Translations under genes and position numbers: made by a program
Notes under the pieces: generated by a model
The model's database searches: none
Told to the model about the DNA's origin: nothing
Seen by the model: only the letters and a program-made list of their open reading frames with translations
Part shown: positions 40,608 to 46,273 of the stretch, one piece after another
How the letters are laid out: every line of letters begins with the position of its first letter
Position numbering within the stretch: position 1 is the stretch's first letter
Source: JAYEMH01 sp034717985 [NCBI: Candidatus Ratteibacteria bacterium]
GTDB lineage: Bacteria; CAZDME01; JAYEMH01
Length of the DNA: 46,273 bases
NCBI GenBank assembly: GCA_034717985.1
Contig: JAYEMH010000013.1
Coordinates: 1-46,273, forward strand
Reading direction: 5' to 3'

Positions 40608-41105
40608 CTATTTAAGCACAAACTTCAAAAAACCGATTCCACCCAAACTCACCAGCGTAACAATTACTCCGGCAATTAAAACACCCAGGGTAATGGCCAA
40701 AAACGCGTAACGAAATTTTATGCCGCAAAGAAAAGCGGCTACGCTGCCGGTCCAGGCCCCGGTAACCGGTAAAGGGATAGCCACAAACAAAGCTAATCCA
40801 AGAATTTCAAATCTTTGCACAATTCGGCTCCGGCTTCGCGTCCGGGCAAACAGCCAGCTCAAAAATCTTTTTCCAAAACTGAATTTTTCTAAAACCCGGA
40901 CCATCCGGCCGAAGCAAAGAAGCAAAGGCACAACCGGAATGAGATTACCAAATACCGCCAGTAGATAGGCTTTAAATACCGGAATCTTCATCCCCAGGGC
41001 AAAAGGAATCGCCCCTCTTAATTCCGAAATTGGAAGACTGGCAATTAAAACGGTTAATAATTCCTTTGACCATCCTTGAAAACTACCAATAATATTCTCT
41101 ATCAT
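40608..41105 (-). CDS. COG2426 small multidrug export-like membrane protein
   Basis: A 165-residue membrane protein with four to five hydrophobic segments. 'LIASLPISELRGAIPFALGM' near residues 19-40 and FVAIPLPVTGAWTGSVAAFL (about 110-129) are the two repeat-like signatures of the COG2426 family (putative small multi-drug export protein), whose PxxxxRGAIP and PLPxTGAWTG motifs form an inverted repeat resembling DedA-type proteins. The transported substrate is unknown. It stands alone, 97 bases upstream of tRNA-Pro. Confidence 0.88.
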   Translation of the reverse strand: MIENIIGSFQGWSKELLTVLIASLPISELRGAIPFALGMKIPVFKAYLLAVFGNLIPVVPLLLCFGRMVRVLEKFSFGKRFLSWLFARTRSRSRIVQRFEILGLALFVAIPLPVTGAWTGSVAAFLCGIKFRYAFLAITLGVLIAGVIVTLVSLGGIGFLKFVLK

Positions 41106-41123
41106 ATCAACCCTTCTATATTT

Positions 41124-41194
41124 CCTCTGTGCTCTCTATAACTTCCCTGTGTTTATCTGTTGATTATTTTTTTCTCTGTGAACTCTGTGGTTTA
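41124..41194. repeat. CTCTGTG short repeats abutting the pcm stop
   Basis: The gap between pcm and the COG2426 gene holds CTCTGTG units, TTCCCTGTGTTTATCTGTTG, and CTCTGTGAACTCTGTGG followed by TTTATTTTTT. On the minus strand this reads CCACAGAGTTCACAGAG, a low-complexity motif I have often seen in intergenic DNA of environmental bacteria. Its origin and role are unknown. A related GTGCTAATCTGTGTTTTCT lies between the two tRNAs at about 19410-19428. Confidence 0.55.
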
Positions 41195-41199
41195 TTTTT

Positions 41200-41844
41200 T
41201 CAGTCTCTCCACCCTTCCCCGCCGACCAAAGGAACAAAAACACAGCCGCAAATATCTTTTTGCCTGAGTTCTTCGCCTTCTTTTTTAAAAACTGATAAAG
41301 TCTGCATAAATTTGCCGCCCACGGGAATTACCAGCTTCCCGCCCTCAGCTAACTGCCGGACTAAAGAAGGGGGAACCTCGGGTGCCCCGGCGGTAACTAT
41401 GATTCCATCAAACGGCGCGGTCTCACTCCAGCCGGCTGTTCCATCGCCAATTTTGATTTTGACATTAGAATAGTTGAGTTCGGATAGAACCGCCTCCGCC
41501 TTGCGGGCTAAATCGGCAAATCTTTCTATGCTATAGACCTCTTTGGCAATTTCTGCCAGGATGGCCGCCTGATATCCTGAACCTGTCCCTACCTCCAAAA
41601 CCCTTTCTCCTCCTTTTAGCTCTAAAGACTGGGTCATTAGCGCCACCATATATGGCTGGGAAATTGTTTGGCCGCCGCCAATCGGCAAAGGATGATCTTC
41701 ATAAGCCTGCGAAAGAGAATTTTCGCCGATAAATTTATGACGCGGCACCTTCTGCATCGCTTTTATAACCGCCGCATCGTTTATACCCCTTTTAATGATT
41801 TGCTCCTGGACCATAGCCAGGCGGGCCAGTTCGGTTTCTTTCAT
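41200..41844 (-). CDS. pcm: Protein-L-isoaspartate O-methyltransferase
   Basis: A 214-residue SAM-dependent methyltransferase that starts repair of isoaspartyl damage in proteins. Signatures are RHKFIGENSLSQAYEDHPLP, GGGQTISQPYMVALMTQ, the SAM loop VLEVGTGSGYQAAILA, GDGTAGWSETAPFDGIIVTA and LAEGGKLVIPVG. All belong to the PCMT family and the length is standard. It starts one base after the GT2 gene ends, so it is the last gene of the glycolipid operon, although its function is general. Confidence 0.96.
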   Translation of the reverse strand: MKETELARLAMVQEQIIKRGINDAAVIKAMQKVPRHKFIGENSLSQAYEDHPLPIGGGQTISQPYMVALMTQSLELKGGERVLEVGTGSGYQAAILAEIAKEVYSIERFADLARKAEAVLSELNYSNVKIKIGDGTAGWSETAPFDGIIVTAGAPEVPPSLVRQLAEGGKLVIPVGGKFMQTLSVFKKEGEELRQKDICGCVFVPLVGGEGWRD

Positions 41845-41845
41845 C

Positions 41846-42517
41846 TTATTTTCGCCACCAAAGACTTTTCCAAATGAGCCTGATAAACCGGCAAGTATCC
41901 ACCACCTTGTTTATCTTGCTTACTTCCCCGCGGTAAATGGTTTTAATGGGGACAGAAACAATTTTGAAACCCAAACGTCCGGCTTTGATTAACAATTCCG
42001 ATTCGGTATCAAAATGGGCGGTGGAAAGTTTCACCTTTTCCAAAACCGTCCTTTGGATCAGCCGGTAGCCGCACTGACTATCTTCTATTTTTTGCCTGGC
42101 CAAAAGAGATACGATGTTTGAAGTTACCCGATTAGTTAAGAACCGCAGCCGGGGCATATCTTTAATTTCCCTCATACGGTTGCCGATAATAATCCCGGCC
42201 CGGGTTTCGGCCGCTATTTTAAAAAACTTCCCTGCTTCGCGCCAATCATGCTGACCGTCGCCGTCAAGATTCAAAACAGCCTCAAAACCCCGAGAAAGAC
42301 AATAATCATAGCCCTTTCTTAATGCCGCTCCCTTACCCTGACAATCCTGATAACGCAAAACCACTGCTCCGGATTCCCTGGCCTGCCGGGCAGTCCGGTC
42401 AATTGAACCATCATCAACAACAACGACATTTTTAATCCCGGCAAGTAATCCCCGAACTAAATTGCCGATGTTTTCTTCTTCATTATAAGCGGGAATTAAA
42501 GCGCAGATGTTCTGCAT
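41846..42517 (-). CDS. Family 2 glycosyltransferase (dolichyl/polyprenyl-phosphate sugar synthase-like)
   Basis: A 223-residue GT-A glycosyltransferase without a C-terminal membrane domain. ALIPAYNEEENIGNLVRGLL is the nucleotide-binding start, VVVDDGSIDRTA follows, and the DxD-type metal motif is in LNLDGDGQHD (about 82-91). SQCGYRLIQRTVLEKV and the later 'FDTESELLIKAGRLGFKIVSVPI' are typical of DPM1-like and undecaprenyl-phosphate sugar transferases. The donor and acceptor are not evident; a polyprenyl phosphate or glycolipid is likely. It is sandwiched between the acyltransferase and pcm with one-base gaps. Confidence 0.9.
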   Translation of the reverse strand: MQNICALIPAYNEEENIGNLVRGLLAGIKNVVVVDDGSIDRTARQARESGAVVLRYQDCQGKGAALRKGYDYCLSRGFEAVLNLDGDGQHDWREAGKFFKIAAETRAGIIIGNRMREIKDMPRLRFLTNRVTSNIVSLLARQKIEDSQCGYRLIQRTVLEKVKLSTAHFDTESELLIKAGRLGFKIVSVPIKTIYRGEVSKINKVVDTCRFIRLIWKSLWWRK

Positions 42518-43390
42518 TTAATTAATTTCTTCCCACAGGGGGCTAAAAATAAACCACTGGGAAGGATATTTCTTAAGAAACGTTTCAAAAACGGTAAAAA
42601 AATCTTCCATAATTTTCCGCAGGTCTTTTTCCCGGTTACCGGTATCGACAATATTCAAAGGCGGGGCAAAAATCATTTTGGAACGGTTATTTTTACATCT
42701 AACCACAAATACCGGAATAATTTTTGCTCCGGTCCTAAGCGCCAATTTGGCCGCTCCGACGGGAATGACATTCCGGGTCTCCCGGCCGCAAAAAAATGTT
42801 TTTATGCCGGCCGCATTGTTAAATTCCCGGTCACCCAGCACAGCTAATATTTCATTTTGGCGAAGAACTTCAAAACACCGCCGGATGGCAATCCCCAGGG
42901 GAATAATTCTTACGCCCTTGTTTTTCCGTTGATTTACAAAGAATCGGTTAACCGATTTATTTTTATGGTCTAAAATCACCGCATTGAACGGATAGCCTTT
43001 TAAAGCCAGAGTTATTCCCCCTAACTCCCAGTTGCTAAAATGGGCGGATAAGGTGATAATCCCCTGACCGGCCTTCAGGGCATCATCCAGATAGTGCTTA
43101 TTTTCAATAGAAACGAACCGGTCAATATTTATTTTGTTTAAGGATGAAAAAAAGAAAAAATCCACTAAGTACTTACTGAATCCCCGGAAGGTTTCTCTTA
43201 TATAACGATTGAGCTGTTTTTTGCCTATTTCCCCGCGGAAAACATGGATGAGATTGCTCCTGACGACCCGGCGGCTGTACCGGGCAAAGAAACAATATAT
43301 GTCACCCAGCCGATCAGCCATCCAGTAGCTAAATCGCAAAGGACAGCGATTAACCAGGAATGAGGCTAATTTGTAAAAAAAGGCGCCCAT
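42518..43390 (-). CDS. LpxL/HtrB-family acyltransferase
   Basis: A 290-residue membrane-associated acyltransferase. A hydrophobic N-terminal segment is followed by the HX4E catalytic motif in LSAHFSNWELGG (about 116-127). Downstream, GVRIIPLGIAIRRC, VLGDREFNNAAGIKTFFCG and KIIPVFVVR follow the order of the lipid A late acyltransferases (LpxL/LpxM). It may add a secondary acyl chain to lipid A or to the glycolipid made by the neighbouring glycosyltransferase. It abuts the GT28 gene with a one-base overlap. Confidence 0.92.
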   Translation of the reverse strand: MGAFFYKLASFLVNRCPLRFSYWMADRLGDIYCFFARYSRRVVRSNLIHVFRGEIGKKQLNRYIRETFRGFSKYLVDFFFFSSLNKINIDRFVSIENKHYLDDALKAGQGIITLSAHFSNWELGGITLALKGYPFNAVILDHKNKSVNRFFVNQRKNKGVRIIPLGIAIRRCFEVLRQNEILAVLGDREFNNAAGIKTFFCGRETRNVIPVGAAKLALRTGAKIIPVFVVRCKNNRSKMIFAPPLNIVDTGNREKDLRKIMEDFFTVFETFLKKYPSQWFIFSPLWEEIN

Positions 43391-44508
43391 TATTTTAGAT
43401 TGATTAATAGGTTAGCAATATTCATCGCCGCGTTCGGTTTTCCCAAGGCAAGTGCTTTGCGGCGCATTTCTTCTAACTTTTCCGGGTGAGCAAACAAATC
43501 TTTCATAAGAACGGTAAGATGCTTAACATTCTCCGCTCTTAGAGCTACCCCCTCGCTAAGCAGGAATTGGGTGTTTTTCTCTTCCTGTCCCGGGATAGGA
43601 TGAATTATCACCAATGGTAATCCTTTGGCTAAGGATTCGGCTACGGTCAGCCCCCCGGCCTTGGTAATAACCAAAGAGGAAATTTCCATAAATTCATAGA
43701 TTTTGTTAACGAAACCGAATATCTTGGTAACTTTACGAAAGTGCCGTTGTTTTCTTTCCAGCCTTTTCCTTAAAAATCCATTTGTGCCGGTTACAATAAT
43801 AATTTGAAAAGGAAATTCTATTTTTTCCAGATACATAGCTATTTTATAGAGCTCGCCTAATCCCTGGCTGCCGCCCATGATTAATACGACCGGCAGTTTT
43901 GGATCTAAATTGAGCTCCTGAAAAATTCTCTCCCGGTCATGTTTCAATCTGAAAAGCGGATTAATCGGTATCCCATAAGGCAATATCTTCTCGTCAGGAA
44001 TAACACTGTGGGTTAAAATCTTCTTGGTGTCATCGGAAGGAACGATATACAAATCAACCTTATCAGAGACCCAGTAGGAATGAACAATATAATCGGTGGG
44101 GACAGCAACCAGCGAAACATTGGCTTGAGTTTTTTCTTTATAAGCGGAAATAATGCCCGAGGGGAAGGCCTGTGTGCAAACGATGATATCAGGCCTAAAT
44201 TCTTCCACTAATTTGATTAATCCCGGAGAATTTATTTTATTAATGAATTTGCGCACTTCGGCTGTTTTGCCGACAATTTTAGGATTATCATAAAGATAAT
44301 CCCATACTTCCGGGGTGGCCCGGATGATTCCCATATAAATACTGTTGACGACCTTCTCCAGCAGCGGGTTAAGGTAGTTAAAAGAATTAACGCTGAGGGT
44401 TTCTATCTGGGGATTTAATTGATTAACTGCCGAAACAATGGAATCCGCGGCCTGTTGATGACCGGAACCAACCGAAATATACAAAAAAAGTATCCGCCGA
44501 ACAGCCAT
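43390..44508 (-). CDS. Diacylglycerol glycosyltransferase, MGDG synthase/UgtP-like (GT28)
   Basis: A 372-residue GT-B glycosyltransferase of the MGDG synthase and processive diglucosyl-diacylglycerol synthase group. The N-terminal domain has FLYISVGSGHQQAADSIVSA and LIKLVEEFRPDIIVCTQAFP, where the SxGxGHxxAA motif is the lipid-acceptor site. The C-terminal domain has MGGSQGLGELYK and VITKAGGLTVAESLAKGLP, the UDP-sugar-binding part. It would make a glycosyl-diacylglycerol from a nucleotide sugar. It is the first gene of an operon with an LpxL-like acyltransferase and a GT2. Confidence 0.93.
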   Translation of the reverse strand: MAVRRILFLYISVGSGHQQAADSIVSAVNQLNPQIETLSVNSFNYLNPLLEKVVNSIYMGIIRATPEVWDYLYDNPKIVGKTAEVRKFINKINSPGLIKLVEEFRPDIIVCTQAFPSGIISAYKEKTQANVSLVAVPTDYIVHSYWVSDKVDLYIVPSDDTKKILTHSVIPDEKILPYGIPINPLFRLKHDRERIFQELNLDPKLPVVLIMGGSQGLGELYKIAMYLEKIEFPFQIIIVTGTNGFLRKRLERKQRHFRKVTKIFGFVNKIYEFMEISSLVITKAGGLTVAESLAKGLPLVIIHPIPGQEEKNTQFLLSEGVALRAENVKHLTVLMKDLFAHPEKLEEMRRKALALGKPNAAMNIANLLINLK

Positions 44509-44560
44509 TTCAACATCTCCTTTAGCCTATATTTATATCATAAAGACCACTGTATATCAA

Positions 44561-44606
44561 GATAAAACAACCCCAAAGAAAGAATACATTTCCTTACTTT
44601 GGGGTT
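44561..44606 (-). terminator. Rho-independent terminator after the aminotransferase gene
   Basis: On the minus strand AACCCCAAAG (44597-44606) pairs with CTTTGGGGTT (44569-44578) around an 18-base loop, a 10-bp stem, followed by GTTTTATC. It ends 17 bases after the aminotransferase stop begins downstream and separates that gene from the glycolipid operon. Confidence 0.75.
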
Positions 44607-44623
44607 AAAGTTATTTTACAACC

Positions 44624-45826
44624 TTACCCTAATAATCTTAAAAACTTTTTCATCCGCTCCAAAGCTTCTTTAATATTTTCCAGAGAATTGGCGAATGAAA
44701 TGCGGATATATTGGTCATCACCAAAGGCAGAACCGGGGATAACCGCTACCTGAGCCTTTTCCAGCAAATCCTGACTCAAGTGAGCCGAAGAGTTAATTGC
44801 CGGCCCCTGATAAGAAGTGCCGAAATATTCAGAAATATCAAGGAATAAATAAAAAGAGCCTTGAGGAACGAGAAAATGCACTTTTTTCCATTTATTCAGC
44901 TCCTTGACCAGAAAGTCCCGGCGCTGACGGAAATTATCTCTCATCTCGGCAATTGCTTTCTCTCCTTGAGAGCCGGTGAGAGCGGTTACAGCCGCTTTCT
45001 GGGCAAAAGAAGTGGGGTTGGAAGTACTCTGGCTTTGCAGATTGCTCATTGCCTGAATAATCTCCCTGGGGCCGGCCGCATAACCAATGCGCCAACCGGT
45101 CATGGCATAGGTCTTAGAGAGTCCGTTCACCACCAGCGTTTTATCCTTTATATCTTTCCCCAGAGAAGCTATACTGCAGTGTTTTACACCGTCATAAATA
45201 ATTTTTTCATATATTTCATCGGTGATTACCCAGAGCTTATTCTCCAGGCAAACTTCTTTTAACTCCTCAAGTTCCTCTTGGGTATAGACTGTTCCGGTGG
45301 GGTTGGACGGAGAGTTTAAAATTAAAATCCTGGTATGTTCGTTTATAACTCTTTGGAGAAGATTAGCCGATAATTTGAATTTTCTCTCCTCCAGGGTAGG
45401 CAGTATTACCGGATTCCCGCCCGCTAATTTAACCTGCTCCGGGTAAGTTACCCAGTATGGAGCCGGGATTATAACTTCATCGCCTTGGTCACACAGCACC
45501 TGCATAATATTAAACAGGGCGTGTTTGGCTCCGCAGGAGACAATAATCTCTTTGGCGTTATATTCAATTTTGTTGTCCTTTTTGAATTTCTCTATAATCG
45601 CTTCTTTTAACTCCCCTGTACCTGAAGCGGGCGTGTACTTTGTAAAACCATCTTTTAAGGCCTTTACGGCGGCGTCTTTAATATATTGGGGAGTATCAAA
45701 ATCAGGCTCGCCGGCGGCCAGGCTGATTACTTTTACACCTTGGGCTTGCATTTCTTTGGCTTTAGCGGTAATCGCCAGGGTTGGAGAAGGACCTATCCGG
45801 CAAATTCTTTCAGAGAATTTAATCAC
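44624..45826 (-). CDS. Class I pyridoxal-phosphate aminotransferase (aspartate aminotransferase-like)
   Basis: About 400 residues, PLP enzyme of the Igamma/AspB type. The start SERICRIGPSPTLAITAKAKE is typical; SLAAGEPDFDTPQYI, LNSPSNPTGTVYT and the PLP lysine motif VNGLSKTYAMTGWRIGYAAG are all clear, and QGSFYLFLDIS with YIRISFANSLENI closes the chain. I chose the GTG at 45824-45826 because GGAG lies 6 bases upstream. A longer frame-open start at 45871 would overlap the previous gene by 32 bases and adds no conserved sequence. Substrate is aspartate or a related amino acid, likely with 2-oxoglutarate. Confidence 0.94.
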   Translation of the reverse strand: MIKFSERICRIGPSPTLAITAKAKEMQAQGVKVISLAAGEPDFDTPQYIKDAAVKALKDGFTKYTPASGTGELKEAIIEKFKKDNKIEYNAKEIIVSCGAKHALFNIMQVLCDQGDEVIIPAPYWVTYPEQVKLAGGNPVILPTLEERKFKLSANLLQRVINEHTRILILNSPSNPTGTVYTQEELEELKEVCLENKLWVITDEIYEKIIYDGVKHCSIASLGKDIKDKTLVVNGLSKTYAMTGWRIGYAAGPREIIQAMSNLQSQSTSNPTSFAQKAAVTALTGSQGEKAIAEMRDNFRQRRDFLVKELNKWKKVHFLVPQGSFYLFLDISEYFGTSYQGPAINSSAHLSQDLLEKAQVAVIPGSAFGDDQYIRISFANSLENIKEALERMKKFLRLLG

Positions 45827-45839
45827 CTTTATCTCCTGA

Positions 45840-46097
45840 TTAGGGTTTAAACAATTCCAAATCAGTTTCAATAATTCCTAAAATATCATCGGTCGTGGCT
45901 GTTTCTCCGGCGCGGAAGATTATCTCCTGAATAATTCCATCCGCCGGAGAAAAAAGACAAAAAATCTCCTTATCGCAGCATAATTCCAATATGGGCTGCT
46001 CCTGAAATACTATGTCGCCTACATCAGACAACCAGCCGATCAAAACAGCCTCTGTCAAACCGAAACCTATTTCCTCTAACTTTATTTCTACCTGCAT
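45840..46097 (-). CDS. Stand-alone lipoyl/biotinyl-type carrier domain
   Basis: An 85-residue single lipoyl-type domain. LEEIGFGLTEAVLIGWLSDV matches the start of E2 lipoyl domains (usually MPxLGEGITEGxIxxW), and the modified Lys lies in LELCCDKEIFCLFSP, where E2 proteins have LxEVETDKAxxEVPSP. DGIIQEIIFRAGETATTDDI then matches the second half. The two Cys just before DK are odd. There is no E2 catalytic domain or linker after it, so it is a carrier alone, as GcvH or some biotinyl proteins are, but in E2 style. It precedes the aminotransferase by 13 bases; the two may be co-transcribed. Confidence 0.85.
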   Translation of the reverse strand: MQVEIKLEEIGFGLTEAVLIGWLSDVGDIVFQEQPILELCCDKEIFCLFSPADGIIQEIIFRAGETATTDDILGIIETDLELFKP

Positions 46098-46144
46098 GGC
46101 CTTTTAATTTTATAACAGCTTCTTTCAAAAAGCTACTTCTTTCT

Positions 46145-46269
46145 GGGGTAAACCCCGTTAGAGAACTGTGTTCTCTAACGGCCTGCGCTGACGGTGGCTT
46201 TAAACCACCGTCAGCTTCAAGCGATGATGACCACCGATTAAAATCGGTGGCTTTCTCTAACGGGGTAAA
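46145..46269. repeat. Nested palindrome element with 14-bp inverted ends
   Basis: ACCCCGTTAGAGAA (46152-46165) and TTCTCTAACGGGGT (46253-46266) are perfect inverted ends of a 115-base block, flanked by GGGGTAAA on both sides (46145-46152 and 46262-46269). Inside are three hairpins: CCGTTAGAGAAC/GTTCTCTAACGG (46155-46181, 12 bp, loop 3), GCTGACGGTGG/CCACCGTCAGC (46187-46215, 11 bp, loop 7) and CCACCGATT/AATCGGTGG (46231-46250, 9 bp). The set looks like a small non-coding mobile element or the hairpin end of an IS200/IS605-type element whose transposase lies beyond the window. Confidence 0.75.
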
Positions 46270-46273
46270 TGAA

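Noticed and set aside
44861-45262. A 133-codon open frame on the plus strand
   Set aside because: It lies wholly inside the aminotransferase gene on the other strand, has no ribosome binding site and no recognisable sequence.
46145-46269. Rho-independent terminators
   Set aside because: The hairpins lack T tracts on either strand and are enclosed by a common inverted repeat, which fits a mobile element better.

Overview
The window is about 46 kb of a moderately AT-rich bacterial chromosome. Every protein gene and tRNA I can support lies on the minus strand, so transcription runs from high to low coordinates. Lipoproteins with lipoboxes, a TolC-like outer-membrane protein, an RND pump, heptose genes (gmhA, rfaE2) and an LpxL-type acyltransferase show a diderm cell. 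The [FeFe] hydrogenase set points to a fermentative anaerobe. The mix looks like an uncultured candidate-phylum diderm (Omnitrophota-like by general impression). No rRNA or ribosomal protein gene is present, so this placement is weak.

Layout in transcription order. (1) 46273-44624: a nested palindrome element, a stand-alone lipoyl-type domain protein and a class I aminotransferase ending in a terminator. (2) 44508-41200: an envelope glycolipid operon (GT28 glycosyltransferase, LpxL-type acyltransferase, GT2, Pcm). (3) 41105-40432: a COG2426 membrane protein and tRNA-Pro. (4) 40335-39776: an accessory islet holding a broken PIN toxin gene and a small antitoxin-like gene inside an integron-cassette-like unit, bracketed by two copies of a dispersed repeat. 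(5) 39756-35533: acylphosphatase, metallophosphoesterase, XerC/D recombinase and a DHH-tRNA nucleotidyltransferase fusion. (6) 35515-33427: a promoter, a pseudopilin-FN3-metallopeptidase gene split by an apparent single-base frameshift, a lipoprotein and a terminator. (7) 33377-28447: a DUF4870-like protein, an M16 peptidase pair, a Memo-family protein, a UPF0104 membrane protein and a small Trm112-like protein. (8) 28378-24060: aroQ, pepP-like, efp, accB, accC, asp23 and amaP, an order much like that of Firmicutes. (9) 24060-19507: gmhA, rfaE2, thiE, thiC and a PfkB kinase. (10) 19500-16649: tRNA-Gly, tRNA-Ser and an accessory stretch with a GIY-YIG protein, a PDZ lipoprotein, an orphan protein, a small duplicated ORF and repeats. 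(11) 16648-1103: a SEC-C/TPR protein, then the hydrogenase operon hydC-hydB-hydA-hydG-hydE-hydF, running on into tolC-like, RND pump, LysM/M23 peptidase, YjbQ and M48 peptidase genes. (12) 1009-1: a relic ORF, a tail-anchored protein, an SH3b-like secreted protein and the start of a gene cut by the window edge.

Metabolically, HydABC with its complete HydEFG maturase set would couple NADH oxidation to H2 production. The beta subunit is the short NuoF-core form, without the extra Fe-S domains of classical bifurcating enzymes. AccB and AccC feed fatty-acid synthesis; ThiC and ThiE supply thiamine phosphate; GmhA and RfaE2 supply ADP-heptose for LPS. The least ordinary parts are the cassette-like PIN/antitoxin unit (39862-40237), the frameshifted pseudopilin-FN3-zincin gene (34087-35443), the short-HydB hydrogenase, and several unexplained repeat classes. 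After the small ORFs found by hand are counted, no stretch over about 300 bases lacks a gene.
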